Part shown: positions 1 through 9,814 of the stretch, piece after piece
How positions within the stretch are numbered: the first letter of the stretch is position 1
Layout: each line of letters starts with the position of its first letter
From: Betaproteobacteria bacterium
GTDB taxonomy: Bacteria; Pseudomonadota; Gammaproteobacteria; Burkholderiales; Casimicrobiaceae
Assembly: GCA_016717855.1 (NCBI GenBank)
Contig: JADKEV010000007.1
Location: 1-64,000 of the forward strand
Reading direction: 5' to 3'
DNA: 64,000 bases
Made by a program: the position numbers and the translations under genes
Notes under the pieces: generated by a model
Database searches by the model: none
What the model was told of the DNA's origin: nothing
What the model saw: the letters and a program-made list of their open reading frames with translations, nothing else

Positions 1-2919
1 TCGTCCTTCAAGAGGTGTTGCATCACCTTGCCCAGTGCCTGGTCGTGGGCCATGCGCGCGGTGTGCGGCGTGTTCTCCTTGGCGTTCTGGTAGGCCGCGT
101 CGGCCGCCACCTTGGGCGCGATGTCGTCGCGGATGCGCTTGGCCACGCGGTCGGCGTCGGTGAACAGCGTGCCGAAGTGGTCGTTGAAGGTCTTCAGGAT
201 GTTGCTCAGCCGGTCCAGCTCGGGCTGCGGCTTGTGGCCGGCGGCGTCGGTCGGCAGCGGCTCGATCTCGGCGTCGGTGTCCGCCAGGGCGATCTTCATC
301 GCCGCCTTCTTCTCGACGCGGTAGCTGTCCATGTCGATCGCTTCGAGGATGCCCTTGGCGAGGTCTTCCTCCTTCGGCGCCGGCAGCTTGGGCGTCAGCA
401 GGTCGAGGAAGATCGACAGCTTCTCCCACCCGGCGTTGTTGTACGGAATCACTGACGACAGGAAGGCGTAGGTGCGGCAGAAGACCTTGGCCTTGCTCTT
501 GAACTCAACCTGCCCGTCTTCGTCGAGCCGGTCGGTGTAGACCGCCACGCAGGCATCGAGGATCGGGTCCAGCTTGTCGCGGTCGGCGCCATCGAGAAAC
601 ATCGCCACCACCTGCCGCACCTGCTCCGGCGAGTAGACCTGCGCCGCGTCGAGCGCCGCCTTCAGGTCGTGCAGCTTGTTGGGGTCGGTCTCCTCGGCGA
701 GCAGCGTCGTGCGGTAGTAGTCCTGGAAGGCGAAGGTGATCGCCTCGCTGTTGTTCTGGAAGTCGAGCACGAAGCAGTCGTGCTTCTGCGGGTGCGCGCG
801 GTTGAGCCGCGACAGCGTCTGCACCGCCTTGATGCCGGAGAGCGGCTTGTCCACGTACATCGTGTGCAGCAGCGGCTCGTCGTAGCCGGTCTGGAACTTG
901 TCGGCGCAGATCAGGAAGCGGTACGGGTCGCTCTGGATCTTCCGGCGATGTCGCCGCTCGGGAAAGCCGTTGAGCGACGCCTCGCTCACCTTCGCTCCGC
1001 CGTACTCGTGCTCGCCCGAGAAGGCGACGATCGCCTGGTACGGGCTCTTGCGCTCCGCAGATACGCCTTGAAGGCGTGGAAGTACTGGATCGCCCGCTCG
1101 ATGCCGCTGGTCACCACCATCGCCCGCGCCTGCCCGCCGATCTTTCCGGCCGCCAGCACCTGCTCGTGGAAGTGGTCGACCATGATCTCGGCCTTGAGCC
1201 GGATCGCGTGGTCGTGGCTCTCGACGTAGCGGCGCAGCTTCTTCTTCGCCTTCTTGGTGTCGAACTCCGGGTCGTCCTCGGTCTTCTTGACCAGCTTGTA
1301 GTAGCTGTCCACCGGCGTGTAGGCCTTGAGCACGTCGAGGATGAAGCCCTCCTCGATCGCCTGCTTCATCGTGTAGCTGTGGAAGGGCCGGTGCTTGACC
1401 TTGCCCTTCGGCGTCGGGCGGCAGCGGCTCGCCGAACATCTCCAGCGTCTTGTTCTTGGGCGTCGCGGTGAAGGCGAAGTAGCTGGCGTTGGTCAGCATC
1501 TTGCGCGCCGCCATGCGCTTTTCGAGCGCGGCGTTCACCGTGTCCTCGGGGTCCGGTCCCGCGTCGTCGTCGTCCCCCGGCACGCCGAGCGCCTGGCTCA
1601 TCGCCGCCGAGGTCTTGCCGCCCTGGCTGGAGTGCGCCTCGTCGATGACGATGGCGAAGGTCTTGCCGCCTCGGTGGCGATCTCGTCGAGGATGAAGGGG
1701 AACTTCTGCACCGTCGAGACGATGATCTTCTTGCCCTCCTCGATGAACTTGCGCAGGTCGCCCGAGCGCTCGGCGTGCCCCACAGTCGCGCCCACCTGCA
1801 TGAACTGCTTGATCGTGGTCTGGATCTGGTCGTCGAGCAGGCGCCGGTCGGTGACCACGATCACCGAGTCGAAGACCTCCTGGTCGTCGCGCTTCAGGCC
1901 GATGAGCTGGTGCGCCAGCCAGGCGATCGAGTTCGACTTGCCGCTGCCCGCCGAGTGCTGGATCAGGTAGCGCCTGCCCGCGCCATGGGCGCGCACATCG
2001 GCCAGCGCCTGGCGCACGACGCCGAGCTGGTGGTAGCGCGGCCAGACCTGCCGGCGCTTCTTCCTGCCCGTGCGCGGGTCCTTCTCCTCGACGATCTGCG
2101 CGTAGTTCTCGAGGATGTTGGTCAGACCCGCCGGGGTGAGCACCTCTTTCCACAGGTAGTCGGTCTTGAGGCCGTGCGGGTTGGGCGGGTTGCCGGCGCC
2201 GTCGTTGCAGCCCTTGTTGAAGGGCAGGAACCACGAGCCCTTGCCGCGCAGCTCGGTGCACATCCGCACCTCGCTGTCGTCCACCGCGAAGTGCACCACG
2301 CAGCGGCCGAACTCGAACAGCCGCTCGCGCGGGTCGCGGTCGCGGCGGTACTGCTCGACGGCATCCTCGACCGTCTGCTTGGTGAGGCTGTTCTTCAGCT
2401 CGAAGGTGGCGATCGGCAGGCCGTTGATGAACAGGCACAGGTCGAGCGCGCGGCGCGTCTCGTCCATGCTGTAGGCGAGCTGGCGCGTGATCGAGAAGCG
2501 GTTCTGCGCGTGCCGCGCCTCGGCCTTGGCGTTGCCCGGCGATGGCGTGCCATAGAACAGGTCGAAGTGCAGCGGCCCGTGCGCCACGCCCTTGCGCAGC
2601 ACGTCGATGACGCCGCGCTTGCCGATCTCGGCCGAAAGGCGGGCGAGGAACTTGAGGCGGTTGATGTCCCTGGCGTCGTTGGCGTCGGCCAGCGCCAGCT
2701 TCTTGAAGGCCTCGGGCTGGGTGGCGCGCAGGAAGGCGAAGAGCTGCGGCACGTCGAGCGCGTGGGCGCGGTCGTAGTCCTGCGCGCTGCCGGCGGTGTA
2801 GCCGGTGCCGCCGTGGGGCATCGGGCGCTCGGCTACCAGGTTCGGGAGGACGGCGAAACCTCCGGCCGTCGCCGCACGTCACGCGTTTCGGGCCCTTCTC
2901 GCTGGTGTCGTTGGCCGCC
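1..2919 (-). pseudogene. hsdR: Type I restriction enzyme R subunit, 3' end outside window, frameshifted
   Basis: Motor and nuclease subunit of a type I restriction-modification complex; it translocates DNA by ATP hydrolysis and cuts unmethylated DNA. The longest open piece (1598-2821) holds the N-terminal nuclease region (FELKNSLTKQ) and Walker A (HSAGSGKS). Other frames carry the DEAH box (IDEAHSSQGG), FAFTATPKNK and KFQTGYDEPLLHTMYVDK. The frame changes near 1670, 1412, 1060 and 950, and near 2885, where SEKG is in one frame and the following GGFAVLPNLVAERP in another. No convincing start codon is visible upstream of 2821, so the 5' limit (about 2919, overlapping hsdS) is an estimate. Residue-level conservation is high on both sides of each shift, which favours sequence error or very recent inactivation over old decay. 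Confidence 0.85.
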
Positions 2920-4438
2920 CGGCTCCTCGTCAGCGGCCTCGGTCTCGTCGTCCAGGTCGGCGCCATACTCGGCGGTGTCGAGCGGCGCTTCGTCGGGCAA
3001 CCGAGCCGCAGCCTCGCGCACATCGAGCTTGCCGGTCACCACGTCGGCGAGGAGGCGAGTGCGATACTCTCGCGGAGGAGTTCGATCTCGCGCTCGAGGC
3101 CGGAGATGGCGTCGCTTCACTCCGGCCGGTAGAACGGAACGTGTTCGACAATATCGTCCTGCTTTGCACGACTGTTCAGGATCGGAACCGCAATCATCTG
3201 CCCATAGCGTTTGAGTTGAGATTTCGCTTGGTGCAGGCTGACAAAACCTGACTTCTCGCGTAGTTCCAAAACGCCGTGCTGTTCAATAGGTAGTTCAGCC
3301 AGATCGCGTTGTGCTCCCGAGCGCGTGCGGAGCCGGACCAGATAGGACGCGAAGGTGACTTCGTCTTCGACGTCCAAAGCGAAGATCGCCACTTTGCCGA
3401 ACTAGCTCGGGACTGTTCCGGTACGGTTGAAGAAGTAAGTCGTTCTTCCCGCAACAAGGAGCCCCGACGGCACAGCGTTGAGACTGCCTTTTTCGGGGAA
3501 CTATGACCCTGCCATCTCGGATGTGGCCCATCGTCAACACCCGGACTCTTCCTTCCCCACGCACATTCTCTGACGTCCCGTAATCCATTCGGGCGAGGAG
3601 CTGTTTCAGTGGCCGCACCTCCCAAAGCCGTGCGGAATGTCGCCCAAGCCGGGGGATGCCGGAGGGTTTGGAGGGGGCGGAGGGTCCGGGGCCCCCAGGT
3701 GACGGCGCGGTGGATGATGCCCTGCTTCTGCTCTCGTTGAGCAGCGCGATCACTTGCCGCTTCGCCCGGATCGCCCGTTCCAGCCGCCCGGTCGCCCAGT
3801 CCAGAAACCGCACAATCGCTGCCTGCTCGTCGGGCGGGGGTCGCGGCATGAACGCTCGACTCAGGCGCTCGTAGTCGATGTTCTGCCCTTCACGAATGCC
3901 TGTCACAAACAAATTTAGGCTTCTGATGAAGTCGGCCGACTTGAAAAAGGACTTGAAGTACCTCGGCTCGGAAGTCATCACGCGGGCGAAGCACAGTGTA
4001 CGCAGGGCTGATGATTCCACGTGCATGTGAGACCTCAATACCGGCAAGAAACGACCTGAGGCTGATCACGAAGTCACCGACCTCAACGAGCTTGAGATTC
4101 TCAAGACCGTTCATAGCGATCACCGTGCGTAACCCATAGTCCTCTTTTCGCACGACACCCTTGCTTTGCGTTGCCGCAAGCAACGGTTCATTCGGGAAAC
4201 CCTTTTGCGCCCGTTCCTTGAAAAGGAACTTCATTCGTCGGGAGCCCCAATGCCCCGGCACCTGCCCGAGCCACGGCAGCCCCGACTCCTTGTACTCCGC
4301 ATACGGCTTGAGGTCGGCGACGTGCACACCTTTCGCGCGAGCGGCGGCGTACGCAGCAGGAGGCGCTTCTTTCACAGCAGGCGCATCGAACAATGATGGT
4401 TGCTTTACGGTCGGTCTCTGGGGTCTCTCCGCGAGCAA
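2833..4438 (-). pseudogene. hsdS: Type I restriction-modification specificity subunit, frameshifted
   Basis: DNA-recognition subunit that pairs with HsdM and HsdR. The N-terminal part shows the family start pattern DLKPYAEYKESGLPWLG, then a first target-recognition domain. A central conserved helix follows (DYERLSRAFMPRPPPDEQAAIV), then a second recognition domain starting near MDYGTSENVRGEGRV and the typical C-terminal LREYRTRLLADVVTGKLDV type tail. These pieces lie in at least four reading frames, with shifts near 4020, 3690, 3400 and 3120. The first codon used here is TTG at 4438; an ATG at 4469 in another frame is an alternative. The 3' end overlaps the probable hsdR start. As sequenced the gene cannot give a full HsdS; repaired, both recognition domains are present. 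Confidence 0.82.
4278..4320. repeat. Direct repeat A, copy 1 (inside hsdS 5' end)
   Basis: A 43-bp stretch matching 6203-6245 in the same orientation with two mismatches. It encodes the HsdS N-terminal motif DLKPYAEYKESGL on the minus strand. Together the two copies bracket the NADAR and PRTase genes. Confidence 0.85.
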
Positions 4439-4559
4439 ATTGCCACGGCGGCTGTGAGGGACTCAACATCGCGTTCAGGGACCTGCGGGTGACGATCTCT
4501 ATTGGGCGCCCCCCCGGGAGGGAAGCCAGGAATAGCCAGTGGCTGCACAGACAGGTGAC

Positions 4560-5074
4560 TCACCCCTCAACCCTGACCGCTTCCCGCAACTCCATCAAGT
4601 AAGCGGCCAAGGACGTTCATGCCGACCAGAGTCCCGTCGTCCGGTCGCCTTGGCGCCCAAAAGCATCCTTCCGCGATTCCTCGACGATTGGTCGCTCGCC
4701 CGTCTCAGCAGAAGTTCGCTGAATGCGCGCCAGTTCTGCGCGAGCTTCACGCGCAAACACCAGCGCATGATCTTGACGCGGACCCGGTCCCAGTCGGCCG
4801 CGAGTCATGCCGATAGGGTTTGCTCTTCATCTTTGCCGTCATCGGGCTCTTCTGCTCGATGATCAGCGCCCTGCACCTCCGGCCGATGCGGGAACCGGCA
4901 GGCCTGGTACAGCGCCTCTGATGTGAGGATGCGAATGCCGTTCACCCACAGCGGAAACTTGCCGGCCATGTTCGAGAGCCCGCCAAACGGTGCGTCAGTC
5001 TTGAGAAACACAACACTGCTTGCACGATCGTAGGTTCGCGTTTGATCTGCATAATAGGAGCTAGAAGATGACAT
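4560..5074 (-). pseudogene. NADAR family protein (YbiA-like), frameshifted
   Basis: NADAR proteins act on NAD/ADP-ribose derived N-glycosidic bonds; some reverse guanine ADP-ribosylation in toxin-antitoxin systems. The start ATG at 5074 opens a frame with FGGLSNMAGKFPLWVNG and TSEALYQACRFPHRPEVQ, the hallmark N-terminal NADAR block. The rest is found in shifted frames: QKSPMTAKMKSKPYRHDSR, IMRW, VKLAQNW, RPIVEESRKDAF, GMNVLG, LMELREAVRVEG and a TGA at 4560. Shifts lie near 4880, 4810-4770, 4690, 4650 and 4600. Its start overlaps the PRTase stop by 14 bp, so the two are probably translated together. Base composition around 4.8-6.1 kb is visibly more AT-rich than the neighbouring genes, suggesting separate acquisition. 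Family assignment is from motifs seen by eye; the exact substrate is unknown. Confidence 0.75.
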
Positions 5075-6095
5075 CGAAATCCACCTCCTGCGCGTAAGTC
5101 TTTCGCGGAAACAGCGGATACCAATGGAAAGGACCAGAGGTCGCGTTCGGGTCACCCCACCAGAGCGCTAAGGGACAATTGTTCGGGCAGTTTCGAAAAG
5201 TGACAATAATTGAACCAGATCCGGCGCCGGACAGGGCTGTACCCCAAGGTCTGAGGATATCTTTTGGGGATTGGCTGAGACTGCGGATCTTCACACCGGC
5301 AACCAGGGGCTCGCGCTCTCTAGCAACTGGCGTCCTTCCTCCGAGAAAATGGCCCACGTTTTCCGCCGGGCTGGCGCAACTCAAAGAAGGATACTTGTGT
5401 GGTAAAGACGATGTAATTCTGCGTAGTCCTGTCTGCCGGCACTTCGACTGGCCGTAGCACTTCAGAGTCATTCTGTAGTACTTGCGATTCTCGATGGTTG
5501 CGATCCGCCAGTACTTCAATACAATCTTTACCAGAATCTGCGATGGCCTTCGTGAGTCGTTTGCCGACGAGATACTCGCCACTGGTGCGGATCGCCGCAA
5601 CTACGATATGCACCTTTGACTTTGCGGGCGCCTTGTCGGCAATCCATGCCGCCAAGTCATTGCCTACGCGGTTTCCGCTGAACATCACGTCATCGACGTA
5701 GACATAGTCGCCACCAGGCTTGCCGCACTTATCGACACTGAACTTGCATACTTCCTGAAGGATCTTGTCGACGATCTCCAGCATTTCCTTTTGACTATGC
5801 CCGCTCGTTTGAATCTTCAGGAAGTGTGCCCGGGCCCAGAATGCGCATGGATCCTCTCCCGCAAGTTTCTCGCTTTTGACCATGCCGCGCAGAAATGTCT
5901 CTACTGTCTCCCTATTCAAGTAGGTTTTCTTCAAGACGTGATCCAACTCGCGCAGAGCCGGGCTGTACACCCTCGCCCCATCAGAACTGTCGACTCCATC
6001 GATTTACATGGTCGGGCGTGGCCTGGCGATTTCGCCTGCTCGATAGTCCTCGATGGGTGAGCGATTGAAGCCAAACGGTCGTCCCGCTCAGTCAT
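5061..6095 (-). pseudogene. PRTase-CE-like phosphoribosyltransferase-fold protein, frameshifted
   Basis: The central frame (5320-5970) contains YVYVDDVMFSGNRVGND, resembling the acidic PRPP-binding loop of phosphoribosyltransferases, preceded by a helical region (ALRELDHVLKKTYLNRETV). The N-terminus starts at ATG 6095 (MTERDDRLASIAH) and continues through IEDYRAGEIARPRP in another frame. The C-terminus runs on as TFRNCPNNCPLALWWGD and FHWYPLFPRKTY to a TAG at 5061. This layout matches the PRTase-CE family predicted by comparative genomics to serve in biological-conflict systems; no activity has been shown from sequence. Shifts lie near 6050, 6010-5975 and 5330. It overlaps the mini-ORF upstream by 8 bp and the NADAR gene downstream by 14 bp. 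Confidence 0.65.
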
Positions 6096-6249
6096 GACAC
6101 ATGCCACTCCAAGCAGATCGCCGAACAGCCTCGGCTTCCTTCTCGATGGCGAGGATGTCGGCGCTGATCCCCTCCCACCTTGCGACAAGCCCGAGACATG
6201 GGAGCCCCGACTCCTTGTAGTCCGCATTCGGCTTGAGGTCGGCGATCAT
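6088..6249 (-). CDS. 53-codon chimeric mini-ORF (HsdS start joined to HsdM tail)
   Basis: An uninterrupted small ORF begins with ATG 6249, overlapping the HerA stop as ATGA, and ends with TGA 6088-6090, overlapping the PRTase start by 8 bp. Its first half (MIADLKPNADYKESGLP) is the HsdS N-terminus; its second half (ISADILAIEKEAE) is identical in frame to the C-terminal end of HsdM. It is therefore a join of fragments from both ends of the hsdM-hsdS junction. It may be only a duplication scar that keeps translational coupling between HerA and PRTase, or an expressed peptide. It is one of only two uninterrupted frames left of 12.1 kb. Confidence 0.5.
   Translation of the reverse strand: MIADLKPNADYKESGLPCLGLVARWEGISADILAIEKEAEAVRRSAWSGMCHD
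6129..6175. repeat. Direct repeat B, copy 1 (in mini-ORF)
   Basis: A 47-bp segment identical to 9849-9895 except for one base (41 bp perfect). The other copy is the 3' end of hsdM. Same orientation. Confidence 0.9.
6203..6245. repeat. Direct repeat A, copy 2 (in mini-ORF)
   Basis: Second copy of the hsdS 5' segment found at 4278-4320, two mismatches in 43 bp, same orientation. It marks the right edge of the PRTase-NADAR segment. Confidence 0.85.
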
Positions 6250-8378
6250 TCCTCCACCTCCCCAACAATATCGCCTTCGGCCGCCGGTCCGGTTTGCCAG
6301 TCTGAGGCAACGCTATGCCAGTCTGTCGGCCGTGAGATGGCATTGCCCTGTTCATCCATACCCATCCAAACACCCCAGAACTCGGGGTCATCGGAGCGGG
6401 GCTGTTGCGACTTCGGCAGGTCGTTCATCTTCACCAGGATCGGCAGCTCCGACGCCCAGCCGAGCAGAATGGCGCTTTGCGAGGGCAGCGAGGGCAGCTC
6501 GCGGAGCAGTCCGCGGAAGTTGTCTGGGACAAGCCGTCCGGACCAACTCCTGGTCGCGGTCGTTGCTGATGCGGTGGAGCAGGAAGGTATTGCGCTGCGG
6601 TAGCACCGTAGGGAAATACGGATGGGCGTTGCGACGATAGGACCAAGCCGAGCCCGAACTTGCGCCCTTCGCGGGCTATACGCTCGAAAGCCTGACAGCA
6701 GATGCCGGCGGCATCTGATTCTCGACGTCCTCCTTGTAGCGCTTGATGAAGGTATGCGCCTCTTCCATCACCAAGACAGTGGGCAGCGCGACACCATTCA
6801 GCTTCACGTACCGTTGCGATGCTTCGAACACCATGCGCTATCACGGCAGCGACGACATGGACAACCTCGGTTGGCACAAGGGACAGATCGATCACCGATA
6901 CGCACTCGCCTTCTGCGTTGTCATTGCCGATGTAGTTGCCGAGCCACGTCTCAAGCGTGACTTCGTCTGCATTCCCGATGACCGCCTTCATCTTCGGGTC
7001 AGACAGGAACGTCCGGATACGGGCCCCAGAAAGTCGAGGAACTGGCTAACGCTCTCCTGCTCCGCGAGGGTCTCCAGATGATCCGCGAGGTCGGTGCCAC
7101 TGAACGCCAGCGGAACATCTTCGTCTGGACCCTCCTGATAGATGATGCCGCCGAGACCGTCGAGGCAAGCTCGCAGCGCATCCACTATCTGGCGGACTTG
7201 GTCCTCCGTGAAAGCACGGTAGTACTCCACCGTCTTGCCGGTGCCTTTTTCGACGAAGCTATTGAAGGTGGCCTTCAACGCGGCTTCGATGGCCTCCCGA
7301 ATGGCCTCGAGTCCGTCAGACGGGAACTCCTGGTGCTTCTGCTCCAGATCGTCGCTCATCGCTTTCAGGCGAAAGCCAAATTTGCTCTCGTCGGTCTGGA
7401 TTGCTCCAGACCGCAGATCGCGCTGAATAGTGATGAATCGGGACGAAAGATATCGGCGCAGACCTAGCTTTCGCTCCTCTTCGGTCGGTTCGAAGGTGCC
7501 GATCCGGCCAGCTTTCACTTCTCGAAGCGCGCGCCTGAGCAGGGGCCGCTGCGTCCTCGCGCTGGCCTGCGTGAACGAACACCACTCGCGCTGTTCCAGA
7601 ACCAAAGTGGCACCTTGAGCGCGGTTTCGCCTTCACTCGGATTCACCTTGAAGATGCGTCCCTTGGAGCGCGTCGTCGCCACTGAACGCCCGCGAGTACT
7701 CGCCGTTCGGGTCAAGCGATGAACCGGGCATTGGGGTCGCCCCGCCGCGCCTGCTTGGGGTACGTGCATGCGTCGCCTGTTCAAGGCTCCAGCGGATCAA
7801 GCCGGCGACCGAGCAAGACTTGCCGCTTCCGGTGTTTCCCAGCACGGCGAGGTGACGCCCGAACAGGCGGTTGGGGTCGATCGAAACTTCCGCATCTCCG
7901 GCGAGGGGGCTCGTGCCGATTTTCACCCGTCGTCGTTCCCCAGATTCGACGATCGACCGAAGCTTCGGCCATCCGTGGGCAAGAGAACCGCGGCACCAAC
8001 CGAGGGCAAGCCGTCCGCGCCGCGGCGGAAGTCGTATGCCCCGTCTCGTGAGCGCCTGCGGAGCGTGCCGAGCGGGTTGAGTCTCAATTTGCGCAGCGGA
8101 TACGGCAGATCCACCAGCCCGAAGTCCTGCATCCCATGCCGCTTCGGGAAGGAGGAGCGTTCGACGGTGAGCCACTCGACCTGGCCGACAAGGAACGCTT
8201 CATCCACGGGGATCAGTAGGTAACCGTTGACCCTGGGGAAACGGCCGGGGGCCGCCGGCATTCAATGCGACCGACTCAGGGGCCTCGATATCAACGCGAC
8301 CTTGATCTCGTCCGGCGAAACGAAGTCCACCGCGCCAACGCGCAGGCTGCCTGCGTGCTCGAACGGTGCCTGACTCAT
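6246..8378 (-). pseudogene. HerA/DUF87-family hexameric ATPase, frameshifted
   Basis: HerA-type ATPases are hexameric DNA translocases; in SIR2-HerA defence they form the complex with the NAD-hydrolysing SIR2 protein. ATG 8378 overlaps the SIR2 stop as ATGA. The N-terminal HAS barrel is clear: VGAVDFVSPDEIKVAL, FPRVNGYLLIP, GMQDFGLVDLPYPLRK. Walker A is GNTGSGKS (near 7820), followed by LDPNGEYSRAF. Walker B is VLVMEEAHTF (near 6760), then REGRKFGLGLVLSSQRPS, ISNDRDQELV and a C-terminus ending VGEVEE at 6246. The pieces lie in several frames, with shifts near 8290, 8050, 7750, 7610, 7010, 6810, 6690, 6610 and 6530. All core ATPase motifs survive, so the repaired protein of about 710 residues would look functional. 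Confidence 0.82.
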
Positions 8379-9814
8379 ACTGGCGAGCCCCCGTCGTTCG
8401 CCAGCGTGGCGCCGCCTTCGCTGGCGGGCCGCGGTTCTGTGCCCCAGCGCGCCTTGAGCAGTTCCGCCATGCGAAAGGTCGTGCGATCGATCGCTGGCTT
8501 CGGCAGGTAGTGATCGACCAGAGCCTGCAAGTCGCCGAGGTAATCGCCGATGAGCAGCGTGATCTGAGCGTACCTACCCAGCCGCTCGTACGTGCCCATG
8601 ATGCGCCCGAGCGGATCGCCGTGGGCGATGATGACCAGATGCGCCGAAGGGATGCTCAGCATGTCCTCAAGCACGCGATTGATATGCTCGTCGCCGAAGC
8701 TATAGCCGTAACAAACCACCGTGCTGTTTGGCCGGCAAATCGAAGCTGCGAAGTCCCGGAATAGTTCGACGTAGGGGTATGAGGTCGTCTCGCGATCTTT
8801 GGCGGCATTGGGATAGATCATCAGGCCCGAGCATCGCTGCCTGTCAGGCCCGGCGCCGACAGAAAAGGCGCAACATCCTGAGCGCCAAAGGACAGGCCGA
8901 TCAGGCGGATCGAGCCATCGTTGGCAAGCCAATCGACCGGACCGTGCAGCTTGGTGAAACGCGCGACGCCTTCCAGGTAACGAGGCTCCCCGCGGATTCC
9001 GGGCGGGTTGTAGTGCACGTCCACATCAAGGCGCGACGCGCGGAACACTGGCGCCAGCGTACCCACAAAGCGGTCTATCAGACGTAGCCCAGCCGCGTCC
9101 GCACCGGCTTCGATGAAGCGGTCGTAGTTGGTGGTAAAGAGCTGCAAGCGCTCACGCGTACCGGCACGGCTCGCAAAACTCATCAGGAAGCTGATGAGGT
9201 AGTTGAATGCTTCCTCACGCTTTGCCGCCTCGGCTTTCGCGAGACTCTCTTCGCCCTTCAGGATGGACTTGGCAAATGCCGCAAGGGGATGCCCCTTCAG
9301 GTCATTTCGCAGTGCGGCGACTTGCTGCTGATCCTCAGGCCAGCCTCCTCCGCCGCAGTCAGTATCTCGAGTCCGCGCAGCAACTCGTTTCCGCGACTCG
9401 GATCTGGTCCTCGAAGTTCCCCTCCTCGCGCCCAGCCGCTGGTCGGACGAACGCCTTGCTTCCTGTGTGATCTCCTCGTTCCAGAGCCTGGAACGTGACA
9501 CGTTCATTCCGGGCAGGGCCGCGTCCGTTCCAGCCGGTGCACGGCGTGCGAGGGCCCCGAGCCAACCAGCAGCCGGCTGATGCTGCGGATTGAACGAGCG
9601 CTGTCAGCCGTGGCTCGATGCGCGGACTTAGCTTCTCTGTGCCGAACACCTCTCCGGGTTTCGCCCAAGAGCACTGCGAGTCAGTGAGAAAAGTGAACTG
9701 ATCGGCCACCGTCGAATCCGGCGCGCGAGCCAGAAAGACAGGAGTATGGTCGTCGCGTGTCTTCAGTATCTGCCCGCCGCTCTTCAGGTGTGTCTTCAGC
9801 TCCGCTACCGTCAT
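8375..9814 (-). pseudogene. SIR2-like NADase-type protein, frameshifted
   Basis: SIR2-domain effectors of phage defence hydrolyse NAD+ on activation. The core reads FTTNYDRFIE, FTKLHGPVDW (catalytic His in the KLHG motif), IYPNAAKDRETTSYPY and VCYGYSFGDEHINRVLEDM, the order typical of SIR2_2-type proteins. ATG 9814 overlaps the hsdM stop as ATGA. The first 60 or so residues (AELKTHLKSGGQILKTRD to SWAKPGEVFGTEKLSPRIE) are a segment I do not recognise. They lead into ALVQ and, in another frame, LLVGSGPS, a probable NAD-binding glycine motif. Shifts lie near 9597, 9500-9540, 9440, 9390, 9345 and 8830. The stop overlaps the HerA start, giving the SIR2-then-HerA gene pair of the known defence family. 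Confidence 0.78.
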
